The position numbers were made by a program, and so were the translations under genes. From assembly GCA_945897515.1 (NCBI GenBank), contig CAMDFO010000003.1, positions 50,777-114,776 of the forward strand: 64,000 nucleotides of DNA, in the 5' to 3' direction. Below are positions 45,750-55,600 of this stretch, piece by piece. Each line of letters starts with the position of its first letter. The stretch's first letter is position 1. The stretch comes from Rhodoplanes serenus. GTDB lineage: Bacteria > Pseudomonadota > Alphaproteobacteria > Rhizobiales > Xanthobacteraceae. A model generated the notes under the pieces. It searched no databases and had not been told where the DNA came from. It saw only the letters and a list, made by a program, of their open reading frames with translations.

Positions 45750-46100
45750 CTACTGCGCCGCCGTCACCTGAATCTCGATCATCTTCGCCGGCGATTGCAG
45801 CCGCGCCTCGATGCACGCGCGCGCCGGACACGAGCCTGCCACCACCCAGGCGTCCCACACCTTGTTGAACTCGTCGACCACGCGGATGTCCTGCAGCCAG
45901 ATCACCGCCTGCAACAGCTTCGACTTGTCGGTGCCGCCCTGCTTGAGCAGTGCGTCGATCCGGTCGAGGATTTCCTGGGTCTGCTCGCCCACGCTCTTGC
46001 CCACATTCTTCTCGGCGGTCAGCCCCGCAAGATAGACCGTGTCGCCGTGCACCACGACGCGGCTCATGCGCGGACCGTTCTCGAAGCGTTGGATCGTCAT
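45750..46100 (-). CDS. RidA-family protein (cytoplasmic)
   Basis: The 116-residue protein is a standard-length RidA/YjgF member with no leader: MTIQRFENGPRMSRVVVHGD, VYLAGLTAEKNVG, and a C-terminal PARACIEARLQSPAKMIEIQV. The Arg in the CIEARL area corresponds to the substrate-binding Arg of imine deaminases. It is the second RidA of the window and unlike the exported one at 2399. It sits between the GST gene and Bug receptor 3, on the opposite strand from both. Confidence 0.9.
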   Translation of the reverse strand: MTIQRFENGPRMSRVVVHGDTVYLAGLTAEKNVGKSVGEQTQEILDRIDALLKQGGTDKSKLLQAVIWLQDIRVVDEFNKVWDAWVVAGSCPARACIEARLQSPAKMIEIQVTAAQ

Positions 46101-46199
46101 GTCATTTCCTCCCGATTGATTTCATTGCGGAGCCTGCGGCGCGGCGTAGGATGATGATTGAAGCGTGCCCCACCCATTACGAGGCGGGCGCGCAGGAAT

Positions 46200-46235
46200 A
46201 TTCAAGAGAATATTCAAGAGCGAATTCAAGGGAGG
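46200..46235. repeat. Three 12-nt tandem repeats before Bug receptor 3
   Basis: ATTCAAG recurs at 46200, 46212 and 46224, giving three 12-nt units (ATTCAAGAGAAT, ATTCAAGAGCGA, ATTCAAGGGAGG). The last unit carries the GGGAGG ribosome binding site of the gene starting at 46245. The repeats could affect translation initiation or bind a regulator. Confidence 0.65.
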
Positions 46236-46244
46236 AATTGCTCC

Positions 46245-47210
46245 GTGACGAAAATGCTAGGTGTCCTGGTCGCGCTTGTGCTCGGCTTCGTGGCGGTCGG
46301 GACTGCGGGCGCGCAAACCTTCCCTAACCGACCGCTCCGCATCGTCATGGGTTTCGGGCCCGGCGGCTTCGCCGACATCACCATGCGACTCCTGGGGCAA
46401 AAGCTCACCGAGATCACCGGCCAGCAGGTGGTGATCGAGAACCGGCCGAGCGCCGGCGGCATGATCGCCGCGGCCGCGGTCTCGTCCACGGCGCCGGACG
46501 GCTACACCCTGTTCGTGCTGTCCAGCGCCGTCACCATCGCTCAATCGCTTTTGAAAACCATGCCGTTCGATCCCAGGACCGCGTTTGCGCCGGTGTCGAC
46601 TGCGGCCTATTTCGATCTCCTTATCCTCACCAAGGGCGACTCGCCGCTCCGCAGCATCGAAGACGTATTGGCGCTGGCGCGGACCGACCCCGCCAAGTTC
46701 AACATCGGCACCGTGGTTCCAGGCAGCACACAGAACGTCACCGCGGAACTACTTCGCTCCGTGACCAGCATTCCGATGACCATCGTCCCCTATCGCAGCA
46801 CGCCCGAGGTGATGACCGCGCTCATTCGCGGCGACATCCAGATCGCGGTGGACTCCTACGCCGCGCTCAAGGCGCCGATCGACGCCGGGCAGGTCCGCGC
46901 CGTCGCCGGCACCGGCGATGTCCGCTCGCCCCGGCTACCGGACGTGCCGACCTTGAAGGAAAAGGGCATCAACGCCGAAGTGGTCGGATGGAACGCGCTG
47001 GTGGTGCCGGCGGCGACGCCGCCCGAGACCGTCGCGCTGCTCAACCGGCACATCAACACGGCGGTGGCGACGCCGGAATTCCGCCAGCGCATGCTCGATT
47101 TCGGCACTCTCGCCAAGGGCAGCACGCCTGAGGAGATGCGCGCGCGGATCGTGGCCGACATCGACAAATGGGCCGCCGTTATCAAGCAAGCCGGCATCGA
47201 ACCGCGCTGA
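46245..47210 (+). CDS. Bug/TctC-family solute-binding protein (3 of 5)
   Basis: From GTG 46245 (GGGAGGAATTGCTCC upstream) the 321-residue product has a leader ending near TAGAQTFP and the family core FPNRPLRIVMGFGPGGFADIT, SSTAPDGYTLF and PFDPRTAFAPVS. It begins a run of Bug-amidohydrolase-Bug-amidohydrolase genes on the plus strand. The amidohydrolase start is 20 bp after the stop. The ligand is probably a substrate or product of those hydrolases, such as a cyclic amide or lactone-derived acid. This is an inference from context only. Confidence 0.9.
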   Translation: MTKMLGVLVALVLGFVAVGTAGAQTFPNRPLRIVMGFGPGGFADITMRLLGQKLTEITGQQVVIENRPSAGGMIAAAAVSSTAPDGYTLFVLSSAVTIAQSLLKTMPFDPRTAFAPVSTAAYFDLLILTKGDSPLRSIEDVLALARTDPAKFNIGTVVPGSTQNVTAELLRSVTSIPMTIVPYRSTPEVMTALIRGDIQIAVDSYAALKAPIDAGQVRAVAGTGDVRSPRLPDVPTLKEKGINAEVVGWNALVVPAATPPETVALLNRHINTAVATPEFRQRMLDFGTLAKGSTPEEMRARIVADIDKWAAVIKQAGIEPR

Positions 47211-47229
47211 CCTGGAACGACCGGACCAC

Positions 47230-48042
47230 ATGCCCGCTCCGATGATCATCGACGCACACGTTCATGTCTTTACGCAAGACATGCCGCTGATCGACAACCC
47301 GCGCCACGCGCCGAAATACGGCTTCACCCACGAGCAGCTCATCGCCACCATGGACGCGCATGGCGTCGAGCGCGCCGTCATCGCCGCGGCAAGTCCGTGG
47401 GGCGACTACAACGACTACACCATCGAAGCGCTGCGCCAGCAGCCGCGGCGGCTGCGCGGCACCATCATCTGCAAGCCGACGATCGAGCGCGTCGTGCTCG
47501 AAACCATGAGCCAGGACGGCGTCGTTGGCGTGCGCCTGCCCTTCATCAGCATGAAGCAACTGCCCGACATCACGACCTTCGAATACCGCAGCTTCTTCCG
47601 CCGCCTTGCCGATCTCGACTGGCACGTGCACCTGCACACCGAAGGCGAGAACCTGCCGTTCTTCATCCCGAAGATCGAGGACTCCGGCGTCAAGCTGGTC
47701 ATCGACCATCTCGGCCGACCCGATCCAAAGACCGGCGTCAACGGCGACGGCTTCAAGGCCATGCTGCGCTCGGTCGAAAAGGGCCGCACCTGGGTGAAGA
47801 TGTCCGCCGGCTACCGGCTCGGCGCCGCAGCACCTGACTATGCGCGCGAACTGGTGCGCAGCGCCGGACCCGAGCGGCTGGTATGGGCCAGCGATTGTCC
47901 GTTCGTCGGACATGAAAACCAGTTCAGCTATCAATCGACCATCGACTGGCTCAATGATGCCGTGCCCGACGAGACAACGCGCGCCGCGATCTTTGGCCGG
48001 ACCGCACTGCAATTGTACTTTGGCGAGGAGCCGCAATCATGA
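47230..48042 (+). CDS. Amidohydrolase family 2 (COG3618-like), copy A
   Basis: The 270-residue TIM-barrel hydrolase begins MIIDAHVHVFTQD, with the metal-binding H-x-H, then WHVHLHTEG, IDHLGRP and LVWASDCPF with later His/Asp ligands. Family members hydrolyse lactones such as 2-pyrone-4,6-dicarboxylate, or decarboxylate aromatic acids. The exact substrate is unknown. It follows Bug receptor 3 and overlaps Bug receptor 4 as ATGA, so it is part of one operon. Length is typical. Confidence 0.9.
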   Translation: MPAPMIIDAHVHVFTQDMPLIDNPRHAPKYGFTHEQLIATMDAHGVERAVIAAASPWGDYNDYTIEALRQQPRRLRGTIICKPTIERVVLETMSQDGVVGVRLPFISMKQLPDITTFEYRSFFRRLADLDWHVHLHTEGENLPFFIPKIEDSGVKLVIDHLGRPDPKTGVNGDGFKAMLRSVEKGRTWVKMSAGYRLGAAAPDYARELVRSAGPERLVWASDCPFVGHENQFSYQSTIDWLNDAVPDETTRAAIFGRTALQLYFGEEPQS

Positions 48043-49016
48043 CATCCGCAATGAAATGCATGGGACTCATTTTGGCTGCGCTCGGTCTCGTCGTCGCAAG
48101 CGGCGGCACGAGCTTCGCGCAATATCCCGACCGTCCGATCCGGCTGATCCTGCCGTTCCCGGCGGGCGGCACCGTCGATCTGGTGGCGCGGCTGGTCACG
48201 GCGAAAATGTCGGAGGACCTCGGCCGCTCGTTCATCATTGACAACCGCTCCGGCGCCGGCGGCGTGCTCGCGGCGGACGCCACCGCCAAGGCTGCGCCCG
48301 ACGGCTACACCATCCTGCTGACCACGCCGAACCACACCATCGGCGCCGCGATCAACCCCAAGCTGCCGTACGACACCGAGAAGGATTTTGCGCCGGTCTC
48401 GATCGTGGCCGCGGTGCCCGAGCTTCTGGTGAGCCATCCGGGCGCGCCGTTCGCCGACTTTCGCAGCTTCGTCGACTACGCCAAGAAGAATCCCGGCAAG
48501 CTGAACTATTCCTCGGCCGGCATCGGCACGCTGCCGCATGTCACCACCGAAATGATGCTGCGCGGGCTCGGCATCCAGGTCGCGCACATTCCCTATCGCG
48601 GCGCGGCGCCGGCGATGACCGACCTGCTGTCCGGCGTGGTGCAGCTCAAGATGGACACCTACGCCACCGGCAATCCCCACGTCGTCGCCGGCAAGCTGCG
48701 CGCGCTGGCCTATGCCAACCTCTCCCGCTCCCCGCTGATGCCGGACGTTCCCACGGTCGCGGAAATGGGCCTGCCCGGTTACGAGGGCATCCTCTGGATT
48801 GGCATGATCGCGCCGGCCGGAACGCCGAAGGCCATCGTCGACCGGCTCGCCGCCGCATCCGCCCGCGCCGTCGCCACGCCGGAGCTGCGCGCGCGCTTCT
48901 TGAAGGACGGCATCGATCCGGTCGGGAACACGCCGGAGGAGTTCTCCGCAAAGATTGCCCGCGAATTGGTGCAGTGGCGCGAACTGGTGAAGGCTTCCAA
49001 CATCAAGCCGGAGTAA
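48039..49016 (+). CDS. Bug/TctC-family solute-binding protein (4 of 5)
   Basis: The 325-residue receptor starts at ATG 48039, overlapping the amidohydrolase stop. Its leader ends near GGTSFAQYPD, followed by YPDRPIRLILPFPAGGTVDL and KAAPDGYTIL. GSLG-like loop sequences and PGYEGILWIGMIAPAGTP appear later. It is the second receptor of the operon. Two receptors beside two hydrolases in one transcript suggest paired uptake of related ligands. No permease gene is in the cluster. Confidence 0.9.
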   Translation: MTSAMKCMGLILAALGLVVASGGTSFAQYPDRPIRLILPFPAGGTVDLVARLVTAKMSEDLGRSFIIDNRSGAGGVLAADATAKAAPDGYTILLTTPNHTIGAAINPKLPYDTEKDFAPVSIVAAVPELLVSHPGAPFADFRSFVDYAKKNPGKLNYSSAGIGTLPHVTTEMMLRGLGIQVAHIPYRGAAPAMTDLLSGVVQLKMDTYATGNPHVVAGKLRALAYANLSRSPLMPDVPTVAEMGLPGYEGILWIGMIAPAGTPKAIVDRLAAASARAVATPELRARFLKDGIDPVGNTPEEFSAKIARELVQWRELVKASNIKPE

Positions 49017-49057
49017 TCCGAGCTACGTTTCGCAAATCCCAACGAAAGAACTGCCGC

Positions 49058-49921
49058 ATGCCAAAGCTCACGACCACGGCCAACGCCAATGCCAAAAAGC
49101 CCAAGCTCGCCGTGCCGCCGGGCGCCTGCGACACCCACATCCATCTGTTCGGACCGGGCGGGAAATACCCGTGGGCGCCCGACAGCCCCTACAGCGCGCA
49201 CGACGCCCCGCCGGAGATGCTGTTCGATCTCCAGAAAATTCTGGGATTGAGCACCGCCGTCATTGTCAGCCCCGGCGGCTACGGCCGCGACTACACCATG
49301 CTCGCCGACGTGCTGACGAAATACCCGAAGCGCTTTCGCGGGATCGCGTTGGTGAAGGACGATATTCCGACATCGGAGTTGGCGCGGCTGACCAAGCTCG
49401 GCGTCAAAGGCATGCGAATGATGAGCACGAAACGCGGCAGCCACGTGCCGAATTTCGATCCCGGCATCGCCGCGCGCGTTCACGAGCACGGCTGGCACAT
49501 CCAGTTCTATCCGCACGGCACCGACATCACCGAATATGCCGACAAGCTGCTGTCCTTGAAGAACGACATCGTGCTCGACCACTTCGCCAGCATTCCGGCC
49601 GCCGGGGGCGTCGATCAGCCGGCGATGAAGGCGATGATGAAGATGCTCGACACCGGCCGGGTCTGGCTCAAGCTGTCGGGCCCGATGCGCTGCACGCTGG
49701 AGAACGTGCCGTATCCATCCGTGACGCCGATGGCGCACGCCTTCGTCAAGCACGCGCCGGAGCGGATGGTGTGGGGTTCGGACTGGCCGCACGTCAATCT
49801 CGACGGCCGCGAGATGCCCGACGACGGCGACCTGCTCGACCTGATGAGCGAGTGGGTGCCGGACGAAAAGACGCGCAACCGCATCCTGGTCGACAACGCC
49901 AACAAGCTTTACGGATTCTAG
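49058..49921 (+). CDS. Amidohydrolase family 2, copy B
   Basis: From ATG 49058 the 287-residue product has ACDTHIHLFGPG with the H-x-H metal site, then DIVLDHFASIP and MVWGSDWPHVN. It belongs to the same amidohydrolase-2 superfamily as copy A but is only distantly similar, so the two are not recent duplicates. It is 41 bp after Bug receptor 4 and ends the cluster. Its TAG stop shares CTAG with the mutY stop codon on the other strand. The track start at 48974 overlaps the receptor gene. Confidence 0.88.
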   Translation: MPKLTTTANANAKKPKLAVPPGACDTHIHLFGPGGKYPWAPDSPYSAHDAPPEMLFDLQKILGLSTAVIVSPGGYGRDYTMLADVLTKYPKRFRGIALVKDDIPTSELARLTKLGVKGMRMMSTKRGSHVPNFDPGIAARVHEHGWHIQFYPHGTDITEYADKLLSLKNDIVLDHFASIPAAGGVDQPAMKAMMKMLDTGRVWLKLSGPMRCTLENVPYPSVTPMAHAFVKHAPERMVWGSDWPHVNLDGREMPDDGDLLDLMSEWVPDEKTRNRILVDNANKLYGF

Positions 49922-51036
49922 GGTCGGTCGCGGCGCAACTCGATGCCGGCATGCGCGATCACCTTGCGCATGACGTTGGGCAACGCCTCGCCATGAAGCT
50001 CCGCGAGCGGCACCCATCGCATACCGGCGGGGGCGTTCGCGCTCGCCGGCATCATTGCGACATACACCGACTGCTCCAGCGGGAAATGCGTGAACCCGTG
50101 CTCCACCACGCCCGATACGCGCCGCCATTTTGCCTTGAGCGGCGCTTGGTCGAGCGCACGCGTCTCGTCGAAGTCCTGTGTCCAGGCCGTGCTCGGGACC
50201 TCGGTCATGCCGCCGAGCAAGCCCTTGCTCGGCCGGCTGCGCACCAGCACGTGGCCGTCGGCGCGGATTACGACGAACGATGCACCGCGGCGTAGTTTTC
50301 CTTCGACCTTCGCGGCCTTGCGCGGGAATGTCTCCGCATCGCCGCGCCGGCGCGCTTCGCACGGATCGAACCACGGACACAGCGAACACGCCGGCTTCTT
50401 CGGCGTGCAGATGGTGGCGCCGAGGTCCATCATCGCCTGCGTGAAGTCGCCGGGACGGCTTTCGGGCACCAGCGTCTTGGCGAAGCGTCGGATTTCGGTT
50501 TTCGCGGCCGGCAGCGGCATCTCCACTGCGAACAGCCGCGCAACCACGCGCTCGATATTGCCGTCGATCGCTACCGCACGCCGGTCGAACGCGATGGCGG
50601 CGATCGCCGCAGCCGTATAGGCCCCGACGCCGGGCAGCGTGCGCAACGCGTCCTCGGTTACGGGAAATCGCCCACCATGCTCGGCCACGACGGCTCCCGC
50701 GCAGGCGTGCAGATTGCGGGCGCGGGCGTAGTAGCCGAGCCCGGCCCAGGCCCGCAGCACGTCGTCGAGCGGCGCCGCGGCGAGTTCATCCACGTTCGGC
50801 CAGCGTTGCAGGAAGCGCACGTAATACGGCGCGACCGCTTTCACGGTGGTCTGCTGCAGCATGATTTCCGACAGCCACACGCGATAGGCATCCGCCGTCT
50901 CGCCGGGCATGGCGCGCCACGGCAATACCCGGCGATGGCGGTCGTACCAGGCGAGCAGCGCCGCGGGATCGGGCGCGTCAGCCGCCGTCTCCTTGACTGT
51001 CGGCTTTTTTCGCTGCGCCGCGCCTGCTACCCTCAT
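49918..51036 (-). CDS. mutY: A/G-specific adenine glycosylase MutY
   Basis: MutY removes adenine mispaired with 8-oxoguanine. The helix-hairpin-helix region (LPGVGAYTAAAIAAIAFD) and the catalytic Asp in VAIDGNIERV are present, with the catalytic Glu in LSEIMLQQT. The [4Fe-4S] cysteines are CTPKKPACSLCPWFDPC, and a NUDIX-like C-terminal domain follows. I set the start at ATG 51036. The track ORF at 51405 runs into the divergent DciA-like gene. The gene diverges from dciA-like with 27 bp between the starts, a conserved layout. Confidence 0.95.
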   Translation of the reverse strand: MRVAGAAQRKKPTVKETAADAPDPAALLAWYDRHRRVLPWRAMPGETADAYRVWLSEIMLQQTTVKAVAPYYVRFLQRWPNVDELAAAPLDDVLRAWAGLGYYARARNLHACAGAVVAEHGGRFPVTEDALRTLPGVGAYTAAAIAAIAFDRRAVAIDGNIERVVARLFAVEMPLPAAKTEIRRFAKTLVPESRPGDFTQAMMDLGATICTPKKPACSLCPWFDPCEARRRGDAETFPRKAAKVEGKLRRGASFVVIRADGHVLVRSRPSKGLLGGMTEVPSTAWTQDFDETRALDQAPLKAKWRRVSGVVEHGFTHFPLEQSVYVAMMPASANAPAGMRWVPLAELHGEALPNVMRKVIAHAGIELRRDRP

Positions 51037-51063
51037 GCGACCGATGTGACAGAGGCGCACGCC

Positions 51064-51534
51064 GTGAACAAGCCCCGTCCGCCCCGCGCCTTGTCCGTTC
51101 TCGCCAACGAATTCCTGGCGGACACGTTCAAGAAGCAGGGCTTTGCCTCCACCGAACTGGTGACGCGCTGGCCGGATATCGTCGGCGGGGAGATCGCGGC
51201 CCACGCCCAGCCGATCAAGATCCAGTGGCAGCGCGCGCACGACGGCGAGCCGACCGAGCCGGCGACGCTGGTTCTGCGCGTCGAGGGCCCGGCGGCGATC
51301 GAAATTCAGCATCAGTCCAGCGTCATTCTCGAACGCATCAACCGCTTTTTCGGCTGGCAGGCGGTCGGACGGCTGGCGCTCCGCCAGGCGCCGCTGAAGC
51401 GGCACGCCCGCCCGGCGCGGCCGCAGATCGATCCGGCCGCGACCGCCCGCGTCGCCGCCACACTGGATGCCGTCGTTGACGAGGACCTGCGCATGGCGCT
51501 GGCCCGGCTCGGCGCCGCGGTGAAGAAGGGTTGA
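51064..51534 (+). CDS. DUF721/DciA-like protein
   Basis: From GTG 51064 (AGAGG upstream) the 156-residue product begins KPRPPRALSVLANEFLADTF, with a DUF721 core (RWPDIVGGEIAAHAQPIKIQW, LVLRVEGPAAIEIQHQSSVI). DUF721 is the DciA family; DciA loads the replicative helicase in most bacteria lacking DnaC. An alternative GTG at 51046 is also in frame. The gene order mutY / dciA-like / dsbA / smc is conserved in Rhizobiales, which supports the call. Confidence 0.85.
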   Translation: MNKPRPPRALSVLANEFLADTFKKQGFASTELVTRWPDIVGGEIAAHAQPIKIQWQRAHDGEPTEPATLVLRVEGPAAIEIQHQSSVILERINRFFGWQAVGRLALRQAPLKRHARPARPQIDPAATARVAATLDAVVDEDLRMALARLGAAVKKG

Positions 51535-51694
51535 GCGGCTGAAAGACCGCCAAATCCTGCAATTTTCACGAGTTTACCGCGATCAAACGAACGTGACCGG
51601 GCGGCCGCCGCGGCCCTTGGCGAACCGGCCCGCGAATGCCACATTCCGGCCCAATAGGACCGTGGCCGGATCGGCCATTGCACGGAGCTTCCCA

Positions 51695-52348
51695 GTGATC
51701 ACACGACGGAAATTCATAGCGGGCACAAGCTCGCTCGCCATCGCTGCCGCGTTGATGTCGGTCGCGGATCTCGTCCTTGCGCCGGCCGCCTGGGCGCAGG
51801 AGGTCAGCGTCGCCGAGCTGATGCAGCCCGGCCCGCTCGACGAGATGTCGATCGGCAAGAACGACGCGCCGGTCACCATCATCGAATACGCGTCGATGAC
51901 CTGCAGCCATTGCGCGGCGTTCCACAACCGCAGCTATCCGGAGATGAAGAAGCGCTGGATCGACACCGGCAAGGCCCGCTACATCCTGCGCGAGTTCCCG
52001 CTCGACCCGCTGTCGGCAGGCGCCTTCATGCTGGCGCGCTGCGCCGGCAAGGACCGCTACTTCCCGCTGGTCGAGACGCTGTTCAACCAGCAGAATACCT
52101 GGGTGGTGCAGCGACCGATCGAGCCGCTGCTCGCTATCGCCCGCCAGGCCGGCTTCACCCAGCAGACCTTCGACGCCTGCCTGAAGGACCAGAAGATGCT
52201 CGAGGGCATCGAGGCGGTGCGCAACCGCGGCGCCGAGAAGCTCGGGGTCAATTCGACGCCGACCTTCTTCATCAACGGCAAGAAGTACAACGGCGTGCTC
52301 ACGGTCGAGGACCTGGAAAAGGCGATCGAGCCGCTGCTCAAGAGCTGA
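51695..52348 (+). CDS. DsbA-family periplasmic thiol oxidoreductase
   Basis: From GTG 51695 (GGAG upstream) the 217-residue product has a Tat-like leader (ITRRKFIAGTSSLAIAAALM, cleaved near AWAQEV). The thioredoxin domain carries the active site MTCSHCAAFH (CSHC) and a cis-Pro loop NSTPTFFING. Such proteins make or isomerise disulfides in the periplasm. The track start at 51593 has 34 extra residues without family likeness. In this gene order the DsbA-like protein precedes smc, as in other Rhizobiales. Confidence 0.92.
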   Translation: MITRRKFIAGTSSLAIAAALMSVADLVLAPAAWAQEVSVAELMQPGPLDEMSIGKNDAPVTIIEYASMTCSHCAAFHNRSYPEMKKRWIDTGKARYILREFPLDPLSAGAFMLARCAGKDRYFPLVETLFNQQNTWVVQRPIEPLLAIARQAGFTQQTFDACLKDQKMLEGIEAVRNRGAEKLGVNSTPTFFINGKKYNGVLTVEDLEKAIEPLLKS

Positions 52349-52572
52349 GCGACCCACCGCAGCGAATCAGTTAAACGACGCAGCGTCGACGCGGCAATTC
52401 CAACCGCGCCGCGCTGCCATGTCGTCACGCAACCCGAGGCCGTGGGAAGTTTTCCCCTATTCCTTTGAAGTTCCGTGCATTTTCGCGCCAAGCCGCGAAC
52501 AAAGATCGGGATAAGTGACACCTGCGGTTGCCCCGGCGGTCGGGGCGATTCATTGTCGCCCGCGATACGGAT

Positions 52573-52590
52573 GGGCCCCGAGCGGGGCCC
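52573..52590. other. 18-bp hairpin just upstream of the smc start
   Basis: GGGCCCCG-AG-CGGGGCCC has 8-bp perfect arms and ends 19 bases before the smc ATG. It could form a stable leader hairpin near the ribosome binding site or act as an attenuator. The 260-bp gap from dsbA to smc otherwise shows no gene. Confidence 0.45.
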
Positions 52591-52609
52591 CAATTGGAAT
52601 GATGCCGGC

Positions 52610-55600
52610 ATGAAGCTCACGCGACTGCGCCTGATCGGATTCAAGTCCTTCGTCGAACCGACCGATTTTCTGATCGAGCCGGGCCTGACCGGCGTGGTCG
52701 GGCCGAACGGCTGCGGCAAGTCCAACCTGGTCGAAGCGCTGCGCTGGGTCATGGGCGAGACCTCGTTCAAGTCGATGCGCGCCTCCGAGATGGACGACGT
52801 GATCTTCTCCGGCACCAACAACCGGCCGGCGCGCAACACCGCCGAGGTCGCGATCCGGATCGACAATTCCAAGCACGCGGCGCCGACCCAGTTCAACGAG
52901 CACGAGACCATCGATATCTCGCGGCGGATCGAGCGCGAAAAGGGTTCGCTCTATCGCATCAACGGCAGCGACGTGCGCGCGCGCGACGTCATGACATTGT
53001 TTGCCGACGCTTCGACCGGCTCGCGATCGCCGGCGCTGGTGCATCAGGGCCGCATCGGCGAGATCATCCAGGCCAAGCCCGAGCAACGCCGCCGGGTGCT
53101 CGAAGAAGCCGCCGGCATTTCCGGCCTGCACGCGCGCCGCCATGAGGCCGAACTGCGGCTCAAGGCGGCCGAGAGCAATCTGCTGCGCGTCGAGGACGTG
53201 GTGCGCCAGCTCTCCAGCCAGATCGATGCGTTGAAGCGCCAAGCCCGCCAAGCGGTGCGCTACAAGGCGGTCGCAGCCGACATCCGCAAGGCGGAATCGA
53301 CGCTCTATCATCTGCGTTGGATCGGGGCGAACGCCGAAGTCGCCGAGGCCGAGCGGGCCAAGGATTTGAGCGTCCGCGCCGTCGCGGAAGCCACCATCGC
53401 CCAGACCGAGGCCGGCAGGGGCCGCGAGGAAGCCCAGGCCGCGGTGCCGCCGCTGCGCGAAGCCGAGGCCCGCGCCGCCGCCGCATTGCAGCGCCTGATC
53501 AACGCCCGCGATGCGCTCGACGCCGAAGAGACCCGCGCCCGCGAGCGCATGGCCGAGCTCGACCGCAGGCTCGCGCAGTTGCAGGAAGACCTGGCGCGCG
53601 AGCGCGCGCTTGCCGCCGACGCCCAGTCGACGCTGGAACGGCTCGACGCCGAGGAAGCCACCCTCAAGCAGGAGGTGGCCGGCATCGTGCAGCTTCGCAC
53701 CGGCGTCGACGAGCGCGTCGCCACTGCCGAAGACGTGCTGCAAGCCGCCGAAAAGACCTTCAGCGAATTGACCGGCGCACTCGCCGACCTGACCGCGAAG
53801 CGCAACCAGCTCACCAACGCGTCCGCCGAACAGGCCGGACGCACCGCCCGCATCGAAAGCGAAATCGCCAACATCGAAGCCGGGCTTGCGGCCGCCGCGG
53901 AAAGCCGGCCCGATCTCGGCGCACTCGCCGCCACGCTCGATGAGGCGCAAGCCGCCGTCGCCGAGGCCGAACAGGCCGCGACCCTGGCCGAAGCCGCGCA
54001 TGTCGCGGCTCGCAAGGAACTGGAAGCTGCGCGAGCTCCGCTGACCGACGCCGAACGCGCGACGCAGCGGCTGGAGACCGAAGCCAAGACCCTGATGAAG
54101 CTGCTTGCCGTCGAGAGCCAGAATCTCTGGCCGCCGGTGATGGACAACATCCAGGTCGGCAAGGGCTACGAGAAGGCGCTGGGCGCAGCGCTCGGCGACG
54201 ATCTTGACGCGCCGGCCGATCCGTCGTCGCCGATGCGCTGGTCGGGCGCAACGCTCGATCCCGCCGATCCAGCACTGCCCGAGGGTGTAACGGCGCTGTC
54301 GCAGCACGTCACCGCGCCGCCCGAATTGGCCCGCCGCCTCGCCCAGATCGGCGTGATCGCGCGCGCCGACGGCCCGCGTCTGATCGCGCTGCTCAAGCCG
54401 GGCCAGCGGCTGGTTTCGCTCGAAGGCGACCTGTGGCGGTGGGACGGCTTCGCGGCCGATGCCCATGCGCCGACCGGCGCGGCGCGGCGGCTGGCCGAGC
54501 GCGGCCGGCTCGCGGATATCGACGGCGAACTGGTCACCGCGCGCGCCGAACTGGAAACGCGTCGCGCTCACGTGGAGAAGACGACGGCGGAACTCGCCGC
54601 CGCGGCGGCCGCCGAGAGCGCCGCGCGCGAGCGCAGGCGTACGACGCAGCGCGAGGCCGATGCCGCGCGCGAGCTGCATGGCGCGGCCGAGCGTGAAATC
54701 GCGCGCAATGCCGCGCGGGTGTCGGCGCTGACCGAGGCCAAGACCCGGCTGATCGCCGGCCGCGACGAGGCGCAGGCCGCCCGCCAGGATGCCGAGACCG
54801 CGCTGGCCGCCCTGCCCCCGTCGGCCGAGCTGGAAGAAAAACTTGCCGCCGTCCGCAGCGATATCGAAGGCAAGCGCATCGCCGCAGCCGACGTGCGCGC
54901 CGAGGCGCAGGCGCTGGCGCGCGAGGCCGAACTGGCCGACCGCCGTCTCAACGCCATCGGCGCCGACCGTACGCAGTGGAGCGAGCGCCGCGACAGTGCG
55001 AGCGCGCAAATCGGCACGCTGGAAACGCGTAACAGCGAGACCAACGAGGAGCGCGCCGCGCTCGCTGGCGCGCCAGCAGCCTTTGCCGAAAAGCGCCAGG
55101 TGCTGATCGGCGAGATCGAAGGCGCCGAAGGCACGCGCCGCGAGGCCGCCGACCGGCTGGCCGAAGCCGAGACCGTGCTGAACACCTTCGATCGCGCGGT
55201 GCGCGCCGCGCTCGAAGCGCTCGGCGCCGCCCGCGAGGAAGCGGCGCGCGCCGAAGAGCGCGTCGACGGCGCGCGGCGGCGGCTCACCGACATCGCCCAC
55301 GAGATCAAGGAAATTCTCGAGGTCGAGCCCGACGGCGTCGCGGCGCTGGCAGGCATCGAGTCCGACGCCACGCTGCCCGACGTCGCCAGCATCGAGGCCG
55401 ACCTGGAAAAGCTGCGGCGCGATCGCGAGCGGCTCGGCGCGGTCAACCTGCGCGCCGAGGAAGAGCTGGGCGAGATCGAAACCCAGCACACCACCCTCAC
55501 CGCTGAGCGCGACGATCTGGTCGAAGCCATCAAGCGGCTGCGCCAGGGCATCCAGAGCCTCAACAAGGAGGCGCGGGAGCGGCTCTTGACCTCGTTCGCC

